Assembly (NCBI GenBank): GCA_036873135.1
Contig: JAPTYO010000024.1
Location: 1,860,001-1,924,000, forward strand
Direction: 5' to 3'
Origin: Clarkia xantiana subsp. parviflora
Taxonomy: Eukaryota; Streptophyta; Magnoliopsida; Myrtales; Onagraceae
DNA: 64,000 nucleotides
Position numbers and translations under genes: made by a program. Within the stretch, counting starts at the first letter, position 1. Each line of letters opens with the position of its first letter. Of this stretch, positions 31,057 to 40,424 are shown piece after piece. The notes under the pieces were generated by a model. It was not told the origin of the DNA. It saw only the letters and a list, made by a program, of their open reading frames with translations, and did not search any database.

Positions 31057-32126
31057 TCTAGGAAATGTACCTTCCGATTCTCCTCGGGGGCCACTCCCAG
31101 AGCGAACTTGCTTAAGGCATCTGCTTCCGCGTTTTCTTCCCTCGGGATCGCCTCGATATCGAAGCTTTTGAAGCTTCCCTTCAAAGTCTGCACCTCGTGC
31201 AAATACTTCGTCATCGTCGGGCTCCTGGCTTCATAGTTCCCCTGGACTTGATTTACAACCAAACTGGCATCGCACTTCACTTTTAAATGATCGACCCCCG
31301 TACCCTTGGCAATCTTGAGACCCGTGGTGAGAGCCTCGTACACTGCTTCATTGTTGGTGGCTTTGAACGTCAACGCCAAGGCATATCGTAGGGGCTCGCC
31401 TCCACCGGGCGGTATCAATACGAATCCTGCCCCCGAGCCTTCTACACTCGATGAAGCATCAGTGTACATCTCCCAAGTGTTCTCCTAATTTGGCTGTTCT
31501 GGCTGTTGTTCTGTTGTCGGGACTTCCATGGTTGCCCCCTCTGCGGGACCCGTTACTTCCATATCAGGTGCCGTAGACTCAGCTATAAAATCTGCCAATG
31601 CCTGGCCCTTAATAGCAGTTCTCGGAGCGAAATGTATACGAAACTCCGTAAGCTCGATGGCCCATTTCACCAATCTCCCCGACGCCTCCGGTCGGTTCAA
31701 AAAGTGCTTCAGGGCCTGATTAGTCAATACCGTGACTTCATGGGCATGGAAGTAAGGTCGTAGCTTTCGAGCGGCAATAATCAACGCAAAGAGATACTTC
31801 TCAATAGCGGGATAATTTATTTCAGACTTGGCAAACGCCTTGCTTACATAACAGACGGGCACTTGGTTGCCCTTGACAATCTTAATCAAAACAGAACTAA
31901 CAGCCACATCAAAAACAGCCAAATAGAGATAAAGCGGCTCGCCTGGAACTGGTTTCGCCAACGGCGGAAGGGTACGGAGGTGCTGCTTGAGTGCCTGGAA
32001 TGCCTCCTCGCACTTGTCGGACCATTCAAATTTCTTGTGGGCCCTCAGCACATCAAAAAATGGCATGGCTCGGTCACTCGCCTTGGATAGGAATTGATTC
32101 ATCGCGGCCAACCGGCCATTCAGCAC
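31053..32126 (-). pseudogene. TAT-B RNase H plus second (archaeal-type) RNase H
   Basis: First domain: PVPGEPLYLYLAVFDVAVSSVLIK ... YPAIEKYLFALIIAARKLRPYF ... HFAPRTAIKGQALADFIAE, the ordinary gypsy RNase H and its connection. Second domain: MYTDASSSVEGSGAGFVLIPP ... FKATNNEAVYEALTTGLKIAK ... IPREENAEADALSKFA, the additional archaeal-type RNase H that marks the Tat lineage. A TAG (AAG in TAT-C) at 31485 separates the two, and a frameshift near 31056 breaks the link to integrase. Confidence 0.88.
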
Positions 32127-35102
32127 CTAAACCTCCCGATGAGTCTTCGGGGACTGCATCTCCTCGATTGCTCGCAGCTTCTCAGGATTCACCTCGATTC
32201 CTCTCTGGCTCACCATGAACCCTAGGAACTTACCCGAGTTCACCCTGAAAGCACACTTGTCCGGGTTCAACCGAACCTGATGGAACTTCATCCGCTCAAA
32301 CGCCGCCGCCAAGTTCTGGACATGGTCTCCTGCCTGTCGGGACTTCACCAGCATGTCATCCACATAGGCCTCCATGGTTTTCCCTAGCATGTCTCCGAAT
32401 AACTTGTTCACCATCCGCTGGTAAGTTGCTCCGGCATTGATCAATCCGAAGGGCATCACGTCGTAGTGGTAGACGTCACTGTCGGCATAGAAAGCCGTAT
32501 GGGGGGCATCTTCCTTCGCCATTTTGATCTGGTTGTATCCGGAATAGGCATCCATGAAGCTCAGTAGTTCATGTCCCGATGTGGCGTCCACCAGCTGGTC
32601 AATCCTCGGAAGCGGGTAGCAGTCCTTCGGGCAGGCCTTGTTCAAGTCGCGGAAATCGACACACATCCGCCATTTCCCGTTACTCTTTCGCACCAGGACT
32701 GGGTTAGCAACCCAAGTCTGGAATCGGAGCTCCTTGATGAATCCAGCATCGAGCAGTCTGCCCACCTCTTGCTGGATCGCGATCCTCTTGTCCGCGCCCA
32801 TCGGACGTCTTCTCTGCGCAATAGGCTTGATCGCGGGGTCAATCTTCAGCTCATGTACTATTACGTCGGGGCTGATTCCTGGCATATCACTCGGGGACCA
32901 GGCAAACAGCTCCTTAAACTCCTTCAGGAGCTCGATCAATTCTCGGGCTCTTTCCTCCGACAAAGCAGACCCGATCTTCACCTTCCTCTGAGGCCCATCA
33001 ATCTCAACCTCCTTCAGATCTTCCATGGGGGTGGGACGCCCATACTCCTCTCGAGGATCGGCATCAGTCTGAAGGACAGTCATGGCTTCCCTCCTTCTCC
33101 TTCGGGTAGCGTTAACATAGCATTTTCGCGACGCCACTTGGTCACCCTTGACCTCTCCAACTCCGTTGTCAGTCGGGAACTTCATCTTCTGGTGGACCGT
33201 CGAGGCGACTGCCATGAGAGGGTTGATAGTTGTCCTCCCGATAATAGCGTTGTATGCCCCCGCAGACTCCACTACGACGAAATCTACGTTTCGCTTCTCC
33301 ATCTTCCAGCCACTACCAAACTCCACCGGTAAGGTAATCATTCCCAACGGGTAAGAAGTGGAACCAGAGAATCCCACCATCGGGACGTCCACCTGTGTCA
33401 GGTCCTTTTTCGTCTTTCCCATGGCTTCCAGAGCGTCCATAAAAAGAATGTCGGAGGAACTCCCTCCGTCTATCAGGATCCGCTTCATCTCGAATCCATC
33501 TACGTCTAGGGTCACGACCAAGGCGTCGTCGTGAGGGCTCTCCACACCTACCAGGTCTTTTGCCGAGAAAGAAATCACCATTTCCTCCTTCAGGGTCCAC
33601 GACCGGGACCTTTTGCCTAGCACCACAGCAGCAGATATGCGGGAAGCGTAGTTCTCCCGGGAAGCAGAGGTATCACCTCCCGCCGCCATTCCTCCGTGGA
33701 TGACGTTGATAGTTCCCCGCCTCTCCTTACGGGCACCTGAACCTGAAGGTTCCGACTCCACCTTCTTCTTCTTCAGGGATCGGTCGCGGGACTTGGAACG
33801 GGATCGCGACCGACTTTTGGAACGGGATCGGCACCTTCCCCTTCCGACGAACTCCTTAAGCTTCCCCTTCTGGATCAGCTTCTCAATTTCCTTCTTCAGC
33901 TCCCGGCAGTTTTCAGTGTCGTGACCATTAGCTCGATGGTAGCGACAGTAACGGTAGGGGCGGCCTCCTAGGAATTCGCCTTCTTTTCTCGGAGGGTATC
34001 GGGCGAGACCCTGTCGGTCCATCACAGCTAACACAGAAGTCATCGAGCTATTGATGGGAACGGCCCGACCTTCTCGATTGTCCTTCCTCGGGGGACGCTT
34101 GTCTTCTCTTTTCTCGAGGCGACCACGGTTTCTATTCCCTTCCGACTTGTCGCTCCCTTTGCGATCATCCGACAGCTTGGACGATGGCTTTCCTCTTCCC
34201 GATTTCGGAGGATCAAGCTCTCCGGCAGCAATCTTCGACTCCTGGACGTCGATTTGCTGTTTCACCCTCGCTTGCAGGGCCTCCATACTCCATACAGCCT
34301 TCGCGGCTACACTGTGCATCAGGTCGGAACCGTACGGAGCGCTCAAGTTCAGCAGGAAGGTGCGGATGGTCTCACCCTCCGAGATTTCTTCATCAATCTC
34401 CGCAGCACTAGCAGTGAACCGTTGGTAGTAGTATGCCAACGATTCATCGGGTCTCTGCACCACCTGGGTCAGGGACCTTACACTCTTCAGGAGACGCCTT
34501 CGACCTTGGTACTGCTTGATAAAGCGGTCGTGCATATCGGCCCAGCAGGTGATGCTCCCTGGTGGTAGGCTAAAGAACCAAGTCATGGCCCTTTCTCCCA
34601 AGGTTATCGGGAACAATGAGCATATGAGGTCATCGTTCGAAGTCCTACCCATACAGGCCTGGACATGCCTCTGAACATGGCGAACTGGGTCCCCCTCACC
34701 ATCGTACTCCTTGATGGTCGGAATACCTAGCCCGGGCGGGGCAACGGTATCTATCAGCTGCGGAACAAAAGGATGACTGGATCGATCCCTCAGCTCCGAT
34801 GTCATCTGCTTCTGATCACCCATGCAGATGCTAACGATCTTAACCACCTGATCGGGGGTGATGGGGCCATTCAGGGGAATGGTCCTGTTTTGCACTGGCA
34901 CGAATTTCTCCAAGTGCGCGGGCTCCTTACCTCTGTTCCTGGGCGGAGCCTCCTGAACCTCCTGTTCTTCTGGGACCACCCTCGGGGGGGGGGGGGGGGG
35001 GTGGAGGTAATTCTTCTCGCGGAGGCAACTCTTCCGCCCTCCTGGCGGCCTCCCTCTTGTCCAGCAAGGCCTCCATGGCATCCAAGAACATGGGCATAGC
35101 AT
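32127..35102 (-). pseudogene. TAT-B Gag-protease-RT
   Basis: An open run of 991 codons. Capsid: TLGERAMTWFFSLPPGSITCWADMHDRFIKQYQGRR and DESLAYYYQRF...GETIRTFLLNL. Knuckle YCRYHRANGHDTENC (C-x2-H-x4-H-x4-C), followed by a Ser/Arg repeat (about 33770-33840). Protease: ILIDGGSSSDILF and GFSGSTSYPLG. RT: WRMCVDFRDLNKACPKD, the catalytic AYVDDMLVKS, and FLGFMVSQRGIEVNPEK. It ends at a TAG (32127-32129), where TAT-C has CAA, near the end of RT. The N-terminal part of this frame (beyond the 18-G run at 34984-35001) is out of phase with the real Gag N-terminus. Confidence 0.9.
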
Positions 35103-35384
35103 CTGCTACTGCCTTGGCCAACTCTGAGTTCGAAGACGACCCTTCTTCCCTTCGCGGGACTCTTTCTCCTCCATGGCCCACCGGGTTCGGGGGAGCCTCA
35201 TCTTCCCCCCTACGCGGGATATCCTGCCTGTTCATCTCTCATAACCATCACCCTGCCCCTCTGTCTGGGAAAGAGCGGGGTTCTCACCTTGTTCAGCAAC
35301 ACGTTCTGGCAACGGGGAATTCACAGTTCCTGCGGGGCAAGAACTGCCAGCCTGAATCTGCTTCCTCTTGCCAGCACGGGCCAT
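34927..35384 (-). pseudogene. TAT-B Gag N-terminus, frameshifted
   Basis: The likely start is ATG 35384 (MARAGKRKQIQAG), parallel to MAAGKHRRQ in TAT-C. It shifts frame near 35235 (MNRQDIPRRGEDEAPP...AKAVADAMPMFLDAMEALLDKREAARR) and again in the poly-C run (18 G on the plus strand, 34984-35001), after which the capsid frame continues. Both shifts sit in the disordered, Glu/Pro-rich N-terminal part. Confidence 0.75.
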
Positions 35385-35417
35385 TGATCTGGTAGAAGCT
35401 ATCTTGACTTTTCATAA

Positions 35418-35437
35418 GGTCCCCAGCAACGGCGCCA
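35418..35437 (-). promoter_or_regulatory. Primer-binding site of TAT-B (Asp-tRNA type)
   Basis: The minus strand reads TGGCGCCGTTGCTGGGGACC, close to the site used by Athila/Tat-type elements that matches tRNA-Asp. It sits one base from the LTR. Confidence 0.85.
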
Positions 35438-35438
35438 A

Positions 35439-35501
35439 TGTTGGACCTACTTGTCGTCCATTGGCTGTTAACGGGGCTAACGATTACATCGGAACCCATC
35501 A
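35439..35501 (-). repeat. 5' LTR remnant of TAT-B, 63 bp
   Basis: TGTTGGA joins directly to CCTACTTGTCGTCCATTGG, the start and end of the 735-bp 3' LTR; about 672 bp are missing. GGA occurs at both break positions of the full LTR. Both LTR tips are kept. Confidence 0.93.
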
Positions 35502-35506
35502 ATTTA
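35502..35506. repeat. Target-site duplication of TAT-B, right copy (ATTTA)
   Basis: Matches 28080-28084. Confidence 0.92.
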
Positions 35507-36420
35507 TCGGATAAAATATAATTGGTTTAGTTTGTTGAAAATATATGATGAGAGAATGCATATATGGTGGTTGAAGAAAACGTATCTAGAAAAATAAATG
35601 AACGGTGAGAATCAAGAAAAGACCTTGATGCAAGAAAAGACCTTGATGCAGTTCTAGAGTTTCTTAATATCTACATGGCTATGTAACTTAGTGATTGTAA
35701 CTTAAAAAATTGACCAACTAATAGATTAGTTTTTACTTACAACTAACTTGTATAAATATTAAATTGAACTTATCCAAATAATATTTTATTATATTATATA
35801 AATATGTACCTGAATTTCGTGTATTTTAAACTGTTGAATTCACTTTTCTTATTGTCCTCATCTTTTTATTTTTTATTTTTCTATTTTAATATATCCATGA
35901 AACTAAATATAGTCAATAATAATTGTATTCACTAATAAAAATGGTATATCAACTACGCCTTATATAATGTAGTTATATATTTTATTCAATTATTTATTTA
36001 TACTTTAAATGGTATTTCATACGATTTATATAAAATCTTATTATTTTTAACATAATTTTTTATGTATTTATTTTATTTAAAGCTATATACATATTGTGTT
36101 CACTAAAAGATATCAACTACGTACGAACTATACGTTGTAAGTTTATTTATTTATGTTTGTTCATTTATTTATATTTTAAAATTTATTTCATAAGAATTGT
36201 TAATATTAATAGATAGAAATATTAATCTTAATCATATTATTAGATATTTTAAAATAGGAAATAAAATAGACGAATGTTTTTTTTTTTGGTTTTAAATATA
36301 TATATATACATGTAGTAGTATTTATTCAAATCTAATGTTGTAATTATAACGAAACATATAAAAAATCTAAACGGATTTTAAGATGAAATTATATTATATA
36401 TAGGTATAGATATTAAATTT
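35507..36420. other. Very AT-rich DNA between TAT-B and TAT-C, no gene
   Basis: A/T tracts and ATATATATA near 36296-36308; continuous with 27852-28079 before TAT-B inserted. No long frame on either strand. Confidence 0.8.
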
Positions 36421-37117
36421 TGATGGGTTCGATTACAGCCGTCAGGCCCTTTAACGGGAAGAAACGGCAAACAGGCCCACCAGGCCCAAAATGAAGGTCA
36501 AGATGACCTAGGAGAAGGGTCCCGACGAAGGGAGTCCCGATGATGAAAGGTCCCGACAGAGTCGGTTCCGACAGATGAGCTGGAAGCTCCCGATGAGAAG
36601 CCTTTAAGTAGGCCCCGATGATGAATCCCTGAGAATGATTGGCCCTGTCACGATGACGAGGGGCCCCGAGCGGTGACACAACGAGTTAACTCTGGAGTCC
36701 CCGACTGGAGTCGGGACTCGTTACCAGAGGATAAGGCCAGGATACGCGGGGCGTGGCCGAGATACGCGGAACGTGGTTAAGATACACGGAGCGTGGCCGA
36801 GATACGCGGGGCGTGGCCGGGATAAGCGAGATCACATCCGAGATATGTGGGATACGGGCTAACCACCCCCAACGGTTCACCAGGTACCTGAGGCATCTCT
36901 TCGCCTATAAAAGGGCAAGAGGTCACCTCGGAACACTTACGTTGAATTTGATACCCTTTGAGATTATTTGCTTGCCAGTTCGTATTGGGCACTCATTTAA
37001 GCATCGGAGAGGGATACTGGGTCACCGCCCGGTCTATCCCCTCTTGCAGGATTGCGTGGAGCAAAGGAGCTAGGATTGCCGTCAAAGTCCGTACCGGAGT
37101 TCCACCGTGATCCAACA
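36421..37117 (+). repeat. 5' LTR of TAT-C
   Basis: 697 bp, TGATGGGTTCGATTACAG...GTGATCCAACA. It has the same end sequences as TAT-B/TAT-D LTRs read in element orientation, but a diverged middle. U3 has GAGATACGCGG repeats at 36738-36815. TATA box TATAAAAG at 36906-36913. Confidence 0.88.
36906..36913 (+). promoter_or_regulatory. TATA box of TAT-C LTR
   Basis: CCTATAAAAGGGC, about 210 bp before the LTR end, in the usual place for the genomic-RNA promoter. Confidence 0.8.
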
Positions 37118-37118
37118 T

Positions 37119-37135
37119 TGGCGCCGTCTGTGGGA
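37119..37135 (+). promoter_or_regulatory. Primer-binding site of TAT-C
   Basis: TGGCGCCGTCTGTGGGA one base after the LTR; resembles the NA-1 site more than the TAT-B site beyond base nine. Confidence 0.85.
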
Positions 37136-37153
37136 AACAAACAAAAAGCTGAT

Positions 37154-37835
37154 ATGCCTTCAACTCGATCAATGGCGGCTGGCAAGCACAGAAGACAGGG
37201 ACAATCCGGTGGTTCCCGTCACCCCGCTGCAACAAATCTGGATTCAGTACCGGAACAGGAGGAAAACCAGAACCATCCCCCGGCTGAGCTCTCCCAGACA
37301 GGGGGCACAATGGAGATCCCGAAGATATTGCTCTTCAGCATCAGGGCAACAGGGGGCAGGAGGCTCCCCCAGCTACAGACTTGACAAGGGCCGTGGCGGA
37401 AGCCATGCCCATGTTTCTGGCGGCCGTAGAGGCTCTCTTGGATCGGAGAGAGGCTGCAAGGAGGCAGGAGGAGATGCCCCCGTTGGAGGAAGTGGCCCCG
37501 CCAACAGAGGGTCGGAACGCACAGGAAGCCCCGCCTCGAGGCCAGGACGGGAGTAGGGCAACCGGTCAGCCGGAGAGGTTCGTGGTCGATGGGCCAGGAC
37601 CGGTACAGCATAGGACCATTCCCCTGAATGGCCCCATCACTCCCGACCAGGTGGTAAAGATTGTAAACATCTGTATGGGAGAGCAGAAGCCGCTGGTGTC
37701 GGAGCTAAGGGATCGATCCACTCATCCTTCGTCCCCCGACTCATCGACACCCTAGCCCCGCCTGGGCTAGGCATCCCCACAATAAAGGAGTATGATGGCG
37801 AAGGAGATCCAGTTCGCCATGTCCAGAAACACCTC
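37154..37835 (+). pseudogene. TAT-C Gag N-terminus, frameshifted
   Basis: Starts at ATG 37154 (MPSTRSMAAGKHRRQ). The frame shifts before 37385 to TRAVAEAMPMFLAAVEALLDRREAARR and again near 37725-37740 after RSTHPS, where the family sequence continues ...PGLGIPTIKEYDGEGDP in the capsid frame. The same AVAEAMPMFL and PLNGPITPDQVVKIV blocks occur in TAT-B. Confidence 0.8.
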
Positions 37836-40424
37836 ATGGCGTGTCTAGGAAGAGCCCCGAATGAAGACATAGTGTGTACGCTGTTCCCGAACACACTTGG
37901 AGAAAGAGCCCTGACCTGGTTCTTTAGTCTGCCCCCAGGCTGCATCACTTGCTGGGCGGATATGCACGATCGGTTCATCCAGCAGTACCAGGGTCGGAGA
38001 CGTTTATTGAAGAGCGTGAGGTCCCTGACCCAGGTGGTACAGAGGCCCGACGAGTCGCTGGCACACTATTACCAGCGGTACACAGCCAGCGTAGCAGAGA
38101 TAGACGAGGAAATCTCGGAGGGCGAAACCATCCGCACCTTCATTCGGAACTTGACAGCCCCCTATGGCTCCGACCTAATGCACAGCGTGGCTGAGAAAGC
38201 TGTGTGGAATATGGAGGCATTACAGAAGAGGGTGAAACGGCAGATCGATGTCCAGGAGTCGAAGATAGCCGCGGGAGAACTGGAGCCCCCAAAGTCGAAC
38301 AAAGGAAAGCAGTCGGTTAAACCCTTCGACGATCGTAAGACAAAGGGCAAACCCGAGAGTAGTCGGAACCGGGGCCGACCTGATCGAAGGGACGATAGAT
38401 GTTCTTCAAGGAAGGATAAGCGGGAGGATCTCGACATTCCTCTCAACTGCTCCATGGCGGAAGTGCTGACAGTCATGGAACGACAAGGTATCTCCAGGTA
38501 CCCTCCAAAGAAGGATGGAGAATTCTTGGGATCTCGTACGGATCGCTACTGCCGATTTCACCGCGCAAATGGTCACGACACCAACCACTGTCGAGAACTG
38601 AAGAAGGAGATCGAAAAGCTGATCCAGAAGGGGAAGCTCAAAGAATTTGTCGGGGATAAGCGGTGTCGATCTCGCTCTCGGTCCCGATCGCGGTCCCGTT
38701 CCCGATCCCGCGACCGGTCCCCAAGGAAGAAGAGAACCGATCCAGAGTCGTGCGGTGCTCGCAAGGAGAGACGGGGCACTATCAATGTGATCCACAAAGG
38801 ATTTGCTGCTGGAGGTGACACTTCATCCGCCCGAGAGGTCTATGCCTCTAGAATCCCTACGGCGGTGGTGCTGGGTAAGAGGTCCCGATCCTGGACCTTG
38901 AAAGAAGAGATGGTAATCTCCTTCTCGTCGGAAGACCTCATAGGCGTGGAGACTCCGCACGACGATGCCTTGGTGGTAACCTTGGATGTAGATGGGTTTG
39001 AAATGAAGAAAATTCTAATCGACGGGGGGAGCTCCTCCGACATCCTATTCATGGACGCACTGGAGGCTATGGGGAAGACGAAGAAAGATCTAAAGGAGGC
39101 AAACTTCCCGATTGTCGGGTTCTCTGGCTCAACCTCCTATCCGCTAGGAGTAATCGCCTTACCAGTGGAGTTTGGCAGCGGGTGGAAATCAGAAAGAAGG
39201 AACGTGGAGTTCGTGGTAGTCGATTCCGCGGGGACCTACAACGCGATCATCGGAAGAACCACCATTAACCCCTTGATGGCGGTTGCCTCGACGGTACACC
39301 AGAAGATGAAGTTCCCGACCGACCATGGAGTCGGAGAGGTTAAAGGCGGCCATGTGGCTTCTCGAAAATGTTATGTTAACGCCACCCGAAGGAGGAGACG
39401 AGAGGCCATGACTGTCCTTCAGACAGACACGGATCCTAGAGAAGAGTTTGGGCGTCCCGCCCCCGTAGAAGATCTGAAAGAGGTCGAGATCGACGGACCC
39501 CAGAGGAAGGTGAAAATCGGTTCTGCCCTGACTGAAGAGACAGCCCAGAAATTGATTGAATTATTGAAGGAGTTCAAGGAGCTGTTTGCCTGGTCCCCGA
39601 GCGATATGCCAGGAATCAGCCCCGATGTGATCGTACACGAGCTGAAGATAGATCCCGCGATCAAGCCTATCACGCAGAAAAGGCGTAAGATGGGCACGGA
39701 CAAGAAGATCGCGATCCAGCAAGAGGTGGGCAGGTTGCTCGATGCTGGGTTTATTAAAGAGCTCCGATTCCAAACCTGGGTTGCTAATCCGGTGCTGGTG
39801 AAGAAAACTAACGGGAAATGGCGAATGTGTGTGGATTTCCGCGACCTAAACAAGGCTTGCCCAAAGGACTGCTACCCACTCCCGAGAATCGACCAGTTGG
39901 TGGATGCCACGTCGGGACATGAGTTGTTGAGTTTCATGGATGCGTATTCAGGCTACAACCAGATCAAGATGGCCAAGGAAGAGGCTCCCCATACAGCGTT
40001 CTATGCGGACAGTGACATCTATCACTACGATGTCATGCCTTTCGGGTTGATCAATGCTGGGCCCACCTACCAACGGATGGTGAACAAACTGTTTGGAGAT
40101 ATGCTGGGAGAAACCATGGAAGCTTATGTGGATGATATGCTGGTGAAGTCCCGACAAGCCGAGGATCATGTGCACAACCTTACCATGGCATTTGAGCGGA
40201 TGAGGCTCCATCAAGTTCGCTTGAACCCGACGAAATGCGCCTTCGGAGTCCACTCAGGAAAGTTTTTGGGCTTTATGGTGAGCCAGAGAGGAATTGAAGT
40301 GAATCCTGAGAAGCTGAGGGCAATCGAGGAGATGCAGTCTCCGATAAACCATCGGGAGGTACAAGTGCTGAATGGCCGACTAGCTGCAATGAATCGCTTC
40401 TTGTCCAAAGCCAGCGACCGATGA
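37836..40424 (+). CDS. TAT-C Gag (capsid to knuckle)-protease-RT, open frame
   Basis: 862 codons. Capsid: LGERALTWFFSLPPGCITCWADMHDRFIQQYQ and DESLAHYYQRY (residues 20-110). Knuckle YCRFHRANGHDTNHC with C-x2-H-x4-H-x4-C spacing, then a run of about eight Arg-Ser dipeptides (38667-38722). Protease (residues about 370-500): PHDDALVVTLD, ILIDGGSSSDILF, GFSGSTSYPLG. RT (about 600-850): WRMCVDFRDLNKACPKD, SFMDAYSGYNQIKM, MPFGLINAG, AYVDDMLVKS. It ends at a TGA (40422) after KASDR, where TAT-B continues through Ala; RNase H follows at once in the same frame. Gag and Pol are one frame. The frame stays open upstream of 37836 as far as the frameshift. Confidence 0.93.
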   Translation: MACLGRAPNEDIVCTLFPNTLGERALTWFFSLPPGCITCWADMHDRFIQQYQGRRRLLKSVRSLTQVVQRPDESLAHYYQRYTASVAEIDEEISEGETIRTFIRNLTAPYGSDLMHSVAEKAVWNMEALQKRVKRQIDVQESKIAAGELEPPKSNKGKQSVKPFDDRKTKGKPESSRNRGRPDRRDDRCSSRKDKREDLDIPLNCSMAEVLTVMERQGISRYPPKKDGEFLGSRTDRYCRFHRANGHDTNHCRELKKEIEKLIQKGKLKEFVGDKRCRSRSRSRSRSRSRSRDRSPRKKRTDPESCGARKERRGTINVIHKGFAAGGDTSSAREVYASRIPTAVVLGKRSRSWTLKEEMVISFSSEDLIGVETPHDDALVVTLDVDGFEMKKILIDGGSSSDILFMDALEAMGKTKKDLKEANFPIVGFSGSTSYPLGVIALPVEFGSGWKSERRNVEFVVVDSAGTYNAIIGRTTINPLMAVASTVHQKMKFPTDHGVGEVKGGHVASRKCYVNATRRRRREAMTVLQTDTDPREEFGRPAPVEDLKEVEIDGPQRKVKIGSALTEETAQKLIELLKEFKELFAWSPSDMPGISPDVIVHELKIDPAIKPITQKRRKMGTDKKIAIQQEVGRLLDAGFIKELRFQTWVANPVLVKKTNGKWRMCVDFRDLNKACPKDCYPLPRIDQLVDATSGHELLSFMDAYSGYNQIKMAKEEAPHTAFYADSDIYHYDVMPFGLINAGPTYQRMVNKLFGDMLGETMEAYVDDMLVKSRQAEDHVHNLTMAFERMRLHQVRLNPTKCAFGVHSGKFLGFMVSQRGIEVNPEKLRAIEEMQSPINHREVQVLNGRLAAMNRFLSKASDR

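Larger units (their letters stand above)
28085..35501 (-). mobile_element. TAT-B: Tat-type gypsy retrotransposon with collapsed 5' LTR
   Basis: 7,417 bp bounded by ATTTA duplications. Element order: 63-bp 5' LTR remnant (35439-35501), primer-binding site, gag-protease-RT-RNase H-second RNase H-integrase (35384-29749), tandem-repeat spacer (28866-29720), purine tract and 735-bp 3' LTR (28085-28819). Unlike TAT-A, TAT-C and NA-1 it has no antisense gene: the spacer runs directly to the 3' LTR. Several nonsense codons and frameshifts make it inactive. Confidence 0.93.

Noticed and set aside
32571..33332. 253-codon plus-strand frame
   Set aside because: Opposite strand of the well-supported TAT-B protease-RT; no recognisable domain.
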